DNA of 64,000 nt from Rhizobium herbae (GTDB lineage Bacteria > Pseudomonadota > Alphaproteobacteria > Rhizobiales > Rhizobiaceae). The stretch's first letter is position 1; every line of letters begins with the position of its first letter. The notes under the pieces were generated by a model. That model was not told where the DNA came from. It did not search any database and saw nothing but the letters and a program-made list of their open reading frames with translations. Positions 34,952 through 44,279 of the stretch are shown here, in pieces. A program made the translations under genes and the position numbers. The stretch is from contig NZ_JAGGJV010000007.1 in NCBI RefSeq assembly GCF_017873135.1, positions 1 to 64,000 on the forward strand, written 5' to 3'.

Positions 34952-36295
34952 TCAGCGTCCAGTTTCTTCAATCTTGAAAAAACGGTTGTCGGGCCGGGGT
35001 AGTCCGAGATGTTCGCGCAGGGTGGTGCCCTCGTAGTCGCGCCTGAATAGCCCGCGTCTTTGCAGTTCGGGCACCAGCTTATCGGCGACGTCGGTCAGTC
35101 CTTGCGGAAGATAGGGGAACACGACGTTGAACCCGTCGCTGCCGTTTTCGAAAAGCCATGTTTCCATTTGATCGGCGATCGTGGCCGGTGTGCCGACGAA
35201 GGCAAGGCCCGAATAGCCGCCGTAGCGCTGTGCGAGCTGCCTCACGGTCAGGCCCTCCCTCTCCGCCAGCCGCAGAACATGCGCGCGTCCCGTCTTGCTG
35301 GCATTTGTGTCGGGAATATCGCGCGGCAAGGGCGCGTCGGGGTCGAATCCGGAAGCGTCGTGGCCAAGTGCAATGGACAGCGAGGCGATGGCGCTCTCGT
35401 AATGCACCAGGCTGTCGAGATGAGCCCGTTTCGCCTTCGCCTCCTCCACGGTATCGCCGACGACGACGAAGGCACCCGGCAGCACTTTCAGATGATCGCG
35501 ATTGCGGCCGGTCTTTTCCATGCGGCCTTTGACGTCGGCATAGAAACTTTTCCCCGCCTCCAGGTCGGGCGATGAGCCGAAGATAACCTCGGCCGTTTCC
35601 GCAGCAAGCTGGCGCCCCGGCTCGGACGCGCCGGCCTGAACGATCACCGGCCAACCCTGCGGCGGACGCGCGATATTGAGAGGACCGCGCACCGAAAGAT
35701 GCTCGCCCTTGTGATCCAGCACATGTAGTTTTGCCGGGTCGAAATAGAACCCGGACGCTGCATCGCGGATGAAGGCGTCGTCGGCGAAGCTGTCCCACAA
35801 CCCGGTGACGACATCGTAGAATTCGCGAGCGCGACGGTAGCGTTCTGCATGCTCGACATGACCTTCAAGCCCGAAGTTCAGCGCCGCATCGGGATTTGAC
35901 GTCGTGACGATGTTCCAGCCGGCACGCCCCTCGCTGATATGATCCAGCGAGGCGAAGCGGCGGGCGATGTGGTAAGGCTCGTCGAATGTGGTGGAGGCGG
36001 TTGCCACAAGCCCGATCCGGCTGGTGGCCGTCGCCAGGGCCGACAGTAACGTGAACGGCTCGAAGGACGTGACCGTATGGCTACGCCGCAGCGCTTCGAT
36101 CGGCATGTTGAGCACGGCCAGGTGATCGGCCATGAAGAATGCGTCGAACTTGGCCCGTTCGAGAGTTTGCGCAAAGTCCTTGAGGTGGCGGAAATTGAAA
36201 TTGGCATCCGGATAGGCACCGGGATAACGCCAGGCGGCCGTATGAAGGCTGACCGGACGCATGAACGCGCCGAGATGAAGTTGGCGGGATGACAT
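34952..36295 (-). CDS. LLM-class flavin-dependent monooxygenase (NtaA/SnaA/DszA type)
   Basis: 447 residues of the bacterial luciferase-like family, NtaA/SnaA/DszA/SsuD branch, which use FMNH2 from a separate reductase to oxidise chelators, sulfur compounds or antibiotics. Typical blocks are WRYPGAYPDANFNF, FDAFFMADHLAVLN, EGRAGWNIVTTSNPDAALNF and WPVIVQAGASEPGRQLAA. The length is normal. It stands alone on the minus strand with no flavin reductase adjacent, so its partner must be elsewhere. The upstream 360 bases hold no gene apart from a hairpin. Confidence 0.9.
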   Translation of the reverse strand: MSSRQLHLGAFMRPVSLHTAAWRYPGAYPDANFNFRHLKDFAQTLERAKFDAFFMADHLAVLNMPIEALRRSHTVTSFEPFTLLSALATATSRIGLVATASTTFDEPYHIARRFASLDHISEGRAGWNIVTTSNPDAALNFGLEGHVEHAERYRRAREFYDVVTGLWDSFADDAFIRDAASGFYFDPAKLHVLDHKGEHLSVRGPLNIARPPQGWPVIVQAGASEPGRQLAAETAEVIFGSSPDLEAGKSFYADVKGRMEKTGRNRDHLKVLPGAFVVVGDTVEEAKAKRAHLDSLVHYESAIASLSIALGHDASGFDPDAPLPRDIPDTNASKTGRAHVLRLAEREGLTVRQLAQRYGGYSGLAFVGTPATIADQMETWLFENGSDGFNVVFPYLPQGLTDVADKLVPELQRRGLFRRDYEGTTLREHLGLPRPDNRFFKIEETGR

Positions 36296-36477
36296 GGACT
36301 TTGTCTTTCAAATGAACGTTCGTGCTTCCTGATGTGATGACGTCGAGTTCGTTGAACAAGACCCAAATGCCCCCGAACCGTATATCTTGGCACAGACGTT
36401 CGTTGGAGCGCCAACCCTTGCTGTAGCGTTAGCCGACCGTCAGACCGTAGCCTTGCCGGGTGCCGGCAGGGCAGGGG

Positions 36478-36508
36478 CCTCTCGCGCTGCTGGGAGGACC
36501 GCGAGAGG
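36478..36508. repeat. Strong hairpin of unknown role
   Basis: Perfect 9-base inverted repeat CCTCTCGCG / CGCGAGAGG around a 13-base loop, in the 362-base gap (36296-36657) between the LLM gene and the decayed SDR. No T-run follows on either strand. The rest of the gap shows nothing recognisable. Confidence 0.45.
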
Positions 36509-36657
36509 AAATCGTCGCTGCGCGCTTTCTGCGCCCCACCAATGTGGTATTGTCCATATAAATTGTAGAGTAAATTTCTTTCATAGATGGGCTGTTCTGG
36601 AAATAATTTTACCCTTTTCCAGGAGACCTTTTCCGCGACCGGTGACGAACGGGCGGT

Positions 36658-37049
36658 TCATCGCAGTTTTTCGAAACGCCCTGATTCTCGCGTCTTTTCG
36701 CCTTTCGGAAGAGCCAACACTCGGGCGATCTCGTCCGCAACACCTTGTATTGGCGCGTTGTAACCGTTGCGAAACAGTGCACGTAAACCAGGCTCGCAAT
36801 TGTCGTATTCGGCTCTCGTGACGCCATAACCACCTGTTGCAGTCTCGCACCCTGGATGGACGGCGGCCTGAAAATGGGATGTTCTTCCAGAAAAACGCCA
36901 GGCATGACAATGGTCGTTTCGATTCCAGGCGGATACACCTCGCAGGCCGTGGTTTCCGCCATCGAATCAAGCGCGCATTTACCGGCGACATATGGCATCG
37001 TGAACGGAGCCAGAATGCGCGTCATGGTGCTGCCGACACAGTTGCCAAA
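36658..37049 (-). pseudogene. Decayed short-chain dehydrogenase
   Basis: Remnant of an SDR on the minus strand. From about 37049 one frame reads PFTMPYVAGKCALDSMAETT and then GIETTIVMPGVF, which is the YxxxK active-site region followed by the PG motif. After PSIQGARLQQ the match continues in another frame: GYGVTRAEYDNCEPGLRALF, then GVADEIARVLALPKGEK, a typical SDR C-terminus ending with a TGA at 36658-36660. The NAD-binding N-terminus is missing and at least one frameshift is present, so it is not functional. It lies just upstream of the Prc protease gene on the opposite strand. Confidence 0.72.
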
Positions 37050-37115
37050 GAATCATAATTGTTCCACCAACGTCACTCATCAACGACATGACATTAAGAA
37101 TTGGATCACAGCTGA

Positions 37116-39197
37116 ATGCGCATACAATACGCCTTGTTCGGTATGTTCCTGGCAATCGCACCATCCGCGTATGCTCTGGAAGTCGGATCGCCGCCCGTTT
37201 TGGCGCCACTACGGCAACAGGCGCAAGCCGCTCGTTTGAGCGCGCAATTTCTGACCCGTTTCGGCTACAAGCCCGTTCCGCTCGATGATGCCTTGTCTGC
37301 AAAGATTATGACCCGGTTCATCAAGTCCCTGGATCCGGACCGAGTGCTGTTCCTTCAGGCGGACATCGACAAGTTCATGACGAACAGCACCAAGATTGAC
37401 GATGCCATCAAACGGGAGGACCTGCGGATCCCGTTTTCAATTTTCAACGTGTATGAGCAGCGTGTCGTCGGCCGTATGAAATATGCGCGCAACTTGCTCA
37501 AGCAGAACTTCGATTTCAGTGTGCGGGAATCCTATTCCTTGTTGCGTGACGAAGCCCCTTGGCCGCAATCTGAAGGCGAAAGCGATGATCTCTGGCGCAA
37601 ACGCGTCAAAGGCGACTGGCTGCGGCTGAAACTGGCGGGCAAAACTGACGCGGTTATTCGCGATACGCTCGACAGGCGTTATCAAAATTCCCTCGAGCGC
37701 GCTTTCAAGTACAAGAGCGACGACGTTTTCCAATCGTTCATGGATGCCTATACGACGTCGGTTGACCCGCACACCGACTATTTCGGCGCAAGGGCGGCGG
37801 CTGAGTTCGATATTTCCATGAAGCTGTCACTGGTTGGTATCGGGGCGGTCTTGCAGGAGCGCGACGACTACACGACGATCCGTGAACTCGTGCCGGGTGG
37901 CCCGGCGCAATTGTCCGGCAAGCTGGCGGTCGGAGACCGCATTACCGGTGTCGGTCAAGGCAAGGACGGCCCGGTAAAGGAAGTGGTGGGCACGCGCCTT
38001 GATGAAATCGTACAAATGATACGAGGGAAAAAAGATTCTGTCGTCCGCTTGGACATCCTGCCGGCGGATGTCGGGCCAGATGGCAGCCATCGTCTCATCA
38101 GCCTGACGCGCGATAAGATAAGCCTCGAAAAACAGGCCGCGAGGAAGACCATCCTGTCCATAAAGGATGGCAAGGCAACGCGCAAAATCGGAGCAATTAC
38201 CCTGCCAGCGTTTTATGAAGATTTCGAAGCGCGGCGGAAAGGCGACCCGGACTACAGAAGTGCAAGCCGCGATGTCGCCAAGCTTCTCGGTGAACTGAAG
38301 CAAGACGATGTCGATGGGGTTGTGATCGATTTGCGCGACAATGGCGGCGGGTCATTGACCGAGGCGATTGAATTGACAGGTCTGTTCGTCGGCAAGGGCC
38401 CGGTGGTTCAGCAACGCGGTGCTGACGGTAGGGTAGAGGTCGGAAGGGATGATCTTCCCACGCCTGCTTGGACAGGTCCGGTTGGTGTTTTGATCAATCG
38501 CGGTTCGGCGTCGGCTTCCGAGATTTTTGCCGCAGCGATACAGGACTACGGTCGCGGCGTGATCGTCGGCGAGCCCAGTTTTGGCAAGGGCACCGTGCAA
38601 ACTGTGGTCAATCTTGACAAGGCTGCCCACAACAGCAAGCCGAAATTCGGCGAGCTGAAATTGACGATCGCCCAGTTTTTCCGTGTAAACGGCGGTACGA
38701 CGCAGCTGCGCGGCGTGACGCCTGATATCAGCTTGCCGGGCCTTTCGGACCCGAAGAGCTTTGGTGAAGCAAGCTATGACAACGCTTTGCCGTGGACGCA
38801 GATCAAGCCTGTAAACTATGCACCTACCGATAATATGGCGGCTTTTCTGCCGAAACTGCGAAGTCTCCATGATGCCCGGGTGCGAAACGATCGTGATTTT
38901 CAACGCTTCGTGGAAGACGTTGCCGAGCTGAAAGCGCAGCGGGAGAAAGGCATTATCTCCCTCAATCTAACCGAACGTCGAAACGAACTAGCTGCTCGAA
39001 AAGCGCGTCTCAAGGCGCGAGCACAAATAAACGATGGTTTGGATCTTGGTGGAGATGATGGCCTGCAGGCAAACGAGCGCAGCCTGAGCGCTGATATTGC
39101 CATTGAAAATGCCCGCAAGAATGCAAAAGATGTTTTGCTCAATGAGGCCGCCGCCATTCTTGCCGATGAGGCGGATTTGCTGGAAGGAATGCAATAG
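37116..39197 (+). CDS. prc: Prc/Tsp-type carboxy-terminal processing protease (S41)
   Basis: 693 residues with the full Prc plan: signal peptide (to about AYA, residue 20), N-terminal Prc domain, PDZ domain (ELVPGGPAQLSGKLAVGDRI), S41 catalytic domain and a Lys/Arg-rich C-terminal region. Aligned with E. coli Tsp, the predicted Ser is Ser466 in GSASASE, the Asp is Asp477 and the Lys is Lys491 in SFGKGTVQ. Such proteases act in the periplasm on cell-wall hydrolases and tagged proteins. It is larger than the CtpA type that rhizobia usually carry and stands alone between remnants, so recent acquisition is possible. Confidence 0.93.
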   Translation: MRIQYALFGMFLAIAPSAYALEVGSPPVLAPLRQQAQAARLSAQFLTRFGYKPVPLDDALSAKIMTRFIKSLDPDRVLFLQADIDKFMTNSTKIDDAIKREDLRIPFSIFNVYEQRVVGRMKYARNLLKQNFDFSVRESYSLLRDEAPWPQSEGESDDLWRKRVKGDWLRLKLAGKTDAVIRDTLDRRYQNSLERAFKYKSDDVFQSFMDAYTTSVDPHTDYFGARAAAEFDISMKLSLVGIGAVLQERDDYTTIRELVPGGPAQLSGKLAVGDRITGVGQGKDGPVKEVVGTRLDEIVQMIRGKKDSVVRLDILPADVGPDGSHRLISLTRDKISLEKQAARKTILSIKDGKATRKIGAITLPAFYEDFEARRKGDPDYRSASRDVAKLLGELKQDDVDGVVIDLRDNGGGSLTEAIELTGLFVGKGPVVQQRGADGRVEVGRDDLPTPAWTGPVGVLINRGSASASEIFAAAIQDYGRGVIVGEPSFGKGTVQTVVNLDKAAHNSKPKFGELKLTIAQFFRVNGGTTQLRGVTPDISLPGLSDPKSFGEASYDNALPWTQIKPVNYAPTDNMAAFLPKLRSLHDARVRNDRDFQRFVEDVAELKAQREKGIISLNLTERRNELAARKARLKARAQINDGLDLGGDDGLQANERSLSADIAIENARKNAKDVLLNEAAAILADEADLLEGMQ

Positions 39198-39541
39198 GCA
39201 GCCGCCTTGTCCGGGCGTTGAGGAAACAACATGACATCGCCTTGCAGATTTCAAACCCGAAGACATCTCGCCCTGCTCCCCCTCACGCGGCAGGCTTTTC
39301 GTGCTCCGGAGGTGCCCGCTTAAGGCTGCGGCCGAGTACACTCAACGGACGCAGATTGTCACAGGGTTTGGTGGGGGCAGCCGGATAAAGCAACTCGCTT
39401 CACAGCCGCGCCGAAACGCAACAGCACTTCATGTATCAAAGTGGGAAATGATCGTTTACCAAAAATCCATGGTTGTAGCACTAAAGTACAATCTACCTAT
39501 CGGTGATTGGATTGACTCATACGATCAAAACGGAGCCTGCC
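39198..39541. other. Intergenic region, nothing recognised
   Basis: 344 bases after the protease gene. A longer open frame crosses it, but it runs out of frame through the small gene that follows and has no recognisable domain. The last 100 bases are AT-richer and probably contain the promoter of the small gene; I could not fix a -35/-10 pair. Confidence 0.35.
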
Positions 39542-39757
39542 ATGGAGAACCGCATTTCCGACCTGCTCACCGCGGCAAAAGTGCTTGCCGATCGCGATGG
39601 CAACGCACTGCTCGTATACCTTATCGAAATGGCGCTGATCGAGGCACAATCGACGGCGCGGGCTCAAGGAACCGTCAAAGCCACGAAACCCCAGGTGCTG
39701 GAAAGCGGGTCTGGATCGTCGCTGCGAAACGGCCGCCTCAAGACGAGTGCCCACTGA
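39542..39757 (+). CDS. Small hypothetical protein
   Basis: 71 residues. The first 35 are amphipathic and probably helical (MENRISDLLTAAKVLADRDG, then LLVYLIEMALIEA); the rest is polar and low in structure. CGGAGCC lies 5 bases before the ATG. I do not recognise a family. Its position between the protease and the polysaccharide genes suggests nothing definite; it could be a small regulator. Confidence 0.5.
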   Translation: MENRISDLLTAAKVLADRDGNALLVYLIEMALIEAQSTARAQGTVKATKPQVLESGSGSSLRNGRLKTSAH

Positions 39758-40075
39758 ACAGTCCAGCCCCGTAAAGGCCATCCGGGTTTGATAAAAGCCC
39801 CCCGAAGGCCGCGTTCTGGAAGACGCATTCGCGGTCTGGTGCTGGAGCCTCACAGGAAAGTCCGGACGGGCAGATTGACGGACCCCCGATATCTGATCGC
39901 AGGCAACCGCCGGGCGCCCGATGCTTGTCTACGAGAGCGGAGATAGCTGGCCAGAATCACGCGCGCTCGCTTCGTGGTCGGACTTCAAGTGTAACCCGAA
40001 TGTAAGCTTTTTGGCCAAATCATAACCTCTCTAGCCTCTGAAGCCCGCGTGATGCAACCGCGGATGGGAAGCGCC
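39758..40075. other. Leader region upstream of polysaccharide gene
   Basis: 318 bases with no gene recognised. The first half is rich in short GC hairpins and contains AGGAAAGTCCGGA, which resembles part of RNase P RNA by chance (see rejected items). The second half becomes AT-richer before the next start and probably holds the promoter. Confidence 0.35.
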
Positions 40076-41560
40076 ATGCCACCGATCGATATCATCGTTC
40101 CGCGATCCGCTCCTCGCCGTTGGCAGGGGATGGTGATCGACCGGCTTCAGGCGGAGGGATATGATGTCGCCGTGCTGCACCAGCCTGGCTCACCGACCTG
40201 GCCCGCTGCGGTGAACATAACTTTCGCTCTTGAACGGTGTCTCTTTCGCCGAACAGCTCCGGGTCTTGCGTCTCCCCAACCGGAAATTCCGGCGAGCCCG
40301 CGCAGCCGTGTCGCGGCCTTGCGGCTGGATCTTACGGGCGATGCCGCGCCGTCAGACGTCCCCACTATCCTGCTTACCTTCGACGGGTCCCGTTTCGACC
40401 TGTCGGCCGCCTTGGCGGTGGCGGCGGGGAATTTGCCGGTGATCGAGGCCGTTCTTAATCAAACGACCGTGGTGGGGCGGGCGTGGCCGATGATTGACAA
40501 GCGGGAATCCGCGGCGTTTGGCATCGAGGATGTCCTCGCCCGCGCGATAACGTTGGCTGTTTCAGTGGTTCATGCCTTTACCGAAGGTCGGCTCACTGGT
40601 GAGGAGCGCGCGCTTGAAACGACCCAGAACGGCAAGGGCACGGCAATGCGGTTCGCTGCCGCCTATTTGGCGAAATCCCTGCCGCGGCTCGGCCGGGAGG
40701 CCTTTCGGCGTATACGCTTCCGTCACGCACATTGGCGTGTCGGCTACCGTTTCACCGATGCACCTGGAGTGGCTGAAACAGGCCGGCTCGGGTCTGATTG
40801 GTCGGTTTTGCCGGATTCCGGCGATCGCTTCTATGCGGATCCTTTTCCTTTCCAGTGGCAGGGCCGCTTCTTCATGTTCGTTGAAGATTATGTCCATGCA
40901 GCCGGCAAGGCGGTCATTTCCGTTGTGCCGTTCGATTCCCACGGAACCCCTCAAGAACCGCGCGTCGTGCTGGAGGAGCCGCACCATCTTTCATATCCGC
41001 AGGTGTTCGAGCGCGATGGCGCGATCTGGATGCTTCCCGAGGCAAGCTCTGGCGGCAAGCTCACACTCTACCGGGCTGTCGGATTTCCGGACCGCTGGAC
41101 CACAGAGAGCGTGCTCATCGAGGGCGAGATCTCCGATGCGACGCTTCTCGAGCATGAGGGCCTGCTTTGGCTCTTTGCCACCAACCGTGACGGCTATGGC
41201 AGCACCTCTGATACTCTTGTGGTCTTCTACGCTCCGGCGCTTACCGGGCCTTGGAAGCCGCATCCGCTGAACCCTATCCTCATTGACCGCCGCATGGCGC
41301 GCCCAGGAGGCGCTTTCGTTCATGACCGAGAACGTCGCATCTTCCTGCCGGTTCAGGACGGGACACTTGGTTATGGCGGGGGCCTCGGGCTCTGCGAATT
41401 GCTGACACTGGACATGCAGACAGTGCGTCTCTCGCAGCCCCGGTCAATTGTGGCGGATGGTGATTGGCCCTATCCGCGTATCCATACTCTGAATCGTTCG
41501 GGCAGACTGGAAGTGATCGATGGGATCGCGGCGGTGCGAAAGGGCTCAGGAAACAAGTAA
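40076..41560 (+). CDS. GINT1-like transferase of the polysaccharide cluster
   Basis: 494 residues. The N-terminal 170 residues (DIIVPRSAPRRWQGMVIDRL) have a Rossmann-like, formyltransferase-type look. The C-terminal 280 residues carry the beta-propeller-like pattern seen in GH43-type folds and in glucosamine inositolphosphorylceramide transferase-like proteins: DRFYADPFPFQWQGRFFMFV, then LSYPQVFERDGAIWMLPE and LLWLFATNRDGYG. Probably a sugar transferase or a modifying enzyme for the surface polysaccharide. I chose the ATG at 40076 because of a GGGAAG upstream; a GTG at 40049 and ATGs at 40052 and 40064 are alternatives. Its end overlaps the convergent glycosyltransferase gene by 15 bases. Confidence 0.65.
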   Translation: MPPIDIIVPRSAPRRWQGMVIDRLQAEGYDVAVLHQPGSPTWPAAVNITFALERCLFRRTAPGLASPQPEIPASPRSRVAALRLDLTGDAAPSDVPTILLTFDGSRFDLSAALAVAAGNLPVIEAVLNQTTVVGRAWPMIDKRESAAFGIEDVLARAITLAVSVVHAFTEGRLTGEERALETTQNGKGTAMRFAAAYLAKSLPRLGREAFRRIRFRHAHWRVGYRFTDAPGVAETGRLGSDWSVLPDSGDRFYADPFPFQWQGRFFMFVEDYVHAAGKAVISVVPFDSHGTPQEPRVVLEEPHHLSYPQVFERDGAIWMLPEASSGGKLTLYRAVGFPDRWTTESVLIEGEISDATLLEHEGLLWLFATNRDGYGSTSDTLVVFYAPALTGPWKPHPLNPILIDRRMARPGGAFVHDRERRIFLPVQDGTLGYGGGLGLCELLTLDMQTVRLSQPRSIVADGDWPYPRIHTLNRSGRLEVIDGIAAVRKGSGNK

Positions 41561-42640
41561 CGCCTCGTAGCCGGCACACATCCTTGCAGGCGAGTACTGC
41601 TCCTTGAGCCGCCGCCCCGCCGCCGCAAGCCTGGCGCCCAGCTCCGGCTTGGCGATAATGCTGGCAAGCCCCTCGGCGACACCCCGAGCGTCAGCCTCGA
41701 CGAAGAGCGCGGCGGGTTCGCCGTCCTCCGTCGTCAGGACTTCCTGCAATACGGTAAGGTTGCTCGATACGATCGGCAGTCCGGAAATGGCGGCCTCAAC
41801 AGCGGCGAGGCCGAAGGTTTCCGTTGTTGAGGAAAATGCGTAGGCATCGCCCGCCGCCAGAAACTCGAAAATGCGCGATGGAGGGACCTCGCCCACCAGA
41901 TGCAAGCGATCCGCCACGTTTCGGCTTGTGGCAAAGGAGACAAGCGCGTCCCACTCTGGCCCCGTGCCGGCGATTGCCAGATGGATGTCGGGCAAGTGAG
42001 CAAGCGCACCGACAAGTGCGATCTGGTTCTTTGAAGGCGACAGTCGGCCGGACGAGATGGCAAGCCATGCTTGCGGGGGCAGGTCGAATGCGACGCGGGC
42101 CGCCGTCTTGTCGAATTTTTCCAAAGGCGCGGCAACGCCATGATCGATCCGCTGAATCCGCTTGCGATAGGCTTGCGGGTAGCGATCGAACTGCGCTTCG
42201 GTCCAGGCTGAGTTGACGACATTTGCGTGGTAAAGTCCGAGCGTACCCATCAGCGTATCGATCTGCGTGAGTACCCCCCTGACCCCCTTGGTCTGCGGCG
42301 CTCCGCTCTGGTTCGCGACGATCGGCCGGACGCCCGCCAGCCGTGCGCCGATCGTGCCAAAGATATTGCCATAGTGTTGGAAGGTAATGACTGCATCCGG
42401 CCGCGTTCTGCGTAAATAACCCGCGAGCCCAACGGCTGCCCGTGCCTGTCCCGGTAATCCCCTTGGTGGCTCGGGGAGAATGAAATCAGTATGAGGATCG
42501 CCGTCGTAGACGTCGGTCTTCCGGTACATGAACACGGTCCGAACCTCGTGGCCGCGGGCACGCAACCCTTCACCCACCATGTCGGAAATGCGTTGCGAAC
42601 CTGCGGCTTCCGCCTGTGTCTGCACTTGGACGATTTTCAC
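41546..42640 (-). CDS. Glycosyltransferase family 4
   Basis: 364 residues with the GT-B fold. The C-terminal nucleotide-sugar domain has SSGRLSPSKNQIALVGAL, VGEVPPSRIFEFLAAGDAYA and the EX7E-like motif ETFGLAAVEAAISGLPIVSS. The start is a GTG at 42640 with GAGAGG upstream; earlier in-frame ATG codons lie inside the flippase gene. It starts 11 bases after the flippase stop, so the two are one operon. It transfers an activated sugar onto a growing lipid-linked repeat unit on the cytoplasmic face. Confidence 0.88.
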   Translation of the reverse strand: MKIVQVQTQAEAAGSQRISDMVGEGLRARGHEVRTVFMYRKTDVYDGDPHTDFILPEPPRGLPGQARAAVGLAGYLRRTRPDAVITFQHYGNIFGTIGARLAGVRPIVANQSGAPQTKGVRGVLTQIDTLMGTLGLYHANVVNSAWTEAQFDRYPQAYRKRIQRIDHGVAAPLEKFDKTAARVAFDLPPQAWLAISSGRLSPSKNQIALVGALAHLPDIHLAIAGTGPEWDALVSFATSRNVADRLHLVGEVPPSRIFEFLAAGDAYAFSSTTETFGLAAVEAAISGLPIVSSNLTVLQEVLTTEDGEPAALFVEADARGVAEGLASIIAKPELGARLAAAGRRLKEQYSPARMCAGYEALLVS

Positions 42641-42650
42641 GTGCGGCCTC

Positions 42651-44177
42651 TCAAGACGTGCGGGCGACGAGTTCGTCTTTCCCGGCGAGGAGGCCAAAGA
42701 TTGACGGGTTGATACCTATTCTTCGCCGGGCGATGGAGACCGCGATCACACACCATACGATGATTGTGCCCGCGATGCTGAGCGCAGCGCCGATGGGTCC
42801 AAAAAGATAGGTTAGTGCCACCGTCGCCCCGAGACCCAGAGTGTTGACGACAATGAGCAGTTTGAAAAGCGCATGCTGCAGGCCGGTCAATTGCAGAAGG
42901 ATTTCGGTCGGGCCGCAGCCAGTTCCCACCGTTGCGCCAATGCCGAAGATGATCAGTGTCGCGTGCATTGTTGGCGTGGCATAAGCAGGATCGAAGATTG
43001 ACAGGATCAGATTTCCGAAAATTACAAATGTCGCCAGCACGCAAAGGGCGATGGCAAATCCGCCCAGGGCAGCGAGGCTGGTGATGCGCTGCACATGTGA
43101 CCTGTCGCCGCTGTAAAAGGCATTTGATATCTGCGGCGCAAGCGCTTGATTGATTCCGTTGAGAGCCAGTACCACGAGCCGCATGGTCCGGTCGGCAACG
43201 AAGATGGCGCCGGCAGCTTCGGGTCCGAGGATTGCGGCAACAAGCAGCGTCGTCGCCTGACCGAGCGCGGGCGGCAGCGCAGTGACGCCCCAAAGGCCAA
43301 GCGTCACGATCTTGAACTCTTCCTTCTGTTTTTCGCTGAGCGGGCCGCGCTTGGCGCGGGCTGTGTCGCGCAGCAAGAGTACGGTTTGCGGAACGATCGA
43401 AAGGAGCAGTAGTCCGGCCGTCAGGTAGGTCGCCGCGACGGCACTCATCTCGACATGCGTGAAGCGAATTGCGATAAAAACCGCTATGGTCGCCGCGCGC
43501 CATATGATGTCGCGCGGCAGCAGGCCGGTCACGAGCTTGTTTTTAGCGCGGAAAGCGCATGACGTGAATTCCGACCAGCCAAGTGCGAAGGCCAGAACGG
43601 CAGCGGCCGCACAGAGCGACCGCCATTCCGGTACGTCCCGGCCAATGAGCGGCAGAAAACCAAACGCCATGACAAGCAGGCTGAAAACGGCAAGTCCGGC
43701 CAGCGCAACAAGAATGGCGCGGGCCATCAGGCCATTCGCCGAGTTGAGATCGTCGTTTCCGGCATATTGGGGCCAAAACCGCAGCACCGTGCTGTGCTGG
43801 CCCACCAGGGAGAAGAAGGAGACAAGACTGGCACCGGCATAGACGGCGCTGTAAAGGCCGAATTGCCGCACGTCGGTCACCGTTGCCACCGCCACGAACA
43901 TGAGGAACGACAGACCCGCGCTGGCAATCTTGATGAAACCTGCAATAGCGCCGCTTTTGGCCAGCGCACCGACAGACAAGCGCCCGCCGGCTGCAGGGCT
44001 GGTCGGTCTGGCGAGCGAGATCTCGTGGTCGCTTATATTGTCACCCAATTTTGCAATCCTGAGATGAACTGATTCCGGCTCGGCGGCCGAGAACCCTGCA
44101 GTGCAACATGTCTCTAAATAACGCAAAAGCACGTGGTCGCGCCACCACGAACTCGCGGCATGGTTACTGGCGGCCAC
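42651..44177 (-). CDS. Polysaccharide flippase (Wzx-like)
   Basis: Up to 508 residues of the MOP exporter superfamily. The sequence after about residue 75 is almost continuously hydrophobic with 12 or more spans (GAIAGFIKIASAGLSFLMFV onward). It should flip lipid-linked repeat units across the inner membrane. The start is uncertain: the ATG at 44177 has no good ribosome-binding site and the first 60 residues are polar, so a later start near residue 60-70 is plausible. Divergent from the Wzz-like gene, so the short region between them should hold both promoters. Confidence 0.82.
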   Translation of the reverse strand: MAASNHAASSWWRDHVLLRYLETCCTAGFSAAEPESVHLRIAKLGDNISDHEISLARPTSPAAGGRLSVGALAKSGAIAGFIKIASAGLSFLMFVAVATVTDVRQFGLYSAVYAGASLVSFFSLVGQHSTVLRFWPQYAGNDDLNSANGLMARAILVALAGLAVFSLLVMAFGFLPLIGRDVPEWRSLCAAAAVLAFALGWSEFTSCAFRAKNKLVTGLLPRDIIWRAATIAVFIAIRFTHVEMSAVAATYLTAGLLLLSIVPQTVLLLRDTARAKRGPLSEKQKEEFKIVTLGLWGVTALPPALGQATTLLVAAILGPEAAGAIFVADRTMRLVVLALNGINQALAPQISNAFYSGDRSHVQRITSLAALGGFAIALCVLATFVIFGNLILSIFDPAYATPTMHATLIIFGIGATVGTGCGPTEILLQLTGLQHALFKLLIVVNTLGLGATVALTYLFGPIGAALSIAGTIIVWCVIAVSIARRRIGINPSIFGLLAGKDELVARTS

Positions 44178-44279
44178 GCAGATCGCGCGACCTATGGCTG
44201 CAATATTAACGGATGGCTAACGATAATCGCCAATACTGAGGTGGACGACCTGGAACCCGCGGTTGCGGAGAGGAAAAGG

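Noticed and set aside
36391..36410. TGGCAC followed by TTCG, a weak sigma-54-like promoter
   Set aside because: The second element should be TTGC and does not match, and no sigma-54-dependent activator is nearby.
39301..39774. 157-codon plus-strand open frame
   Set aside because: It crosses the small gene at 39542 in another frame, has no domain and an Arg-rich composition typical of shadow frames in GC-rich DNA.
39853..39866. AGGAAAGTCCGGA resembles the conserved core of RNase P RNA
   Set aside because: No other rnpB elements, no flanking helices of the right spacing and no conserved 3' end were found, so I treat it as chance.
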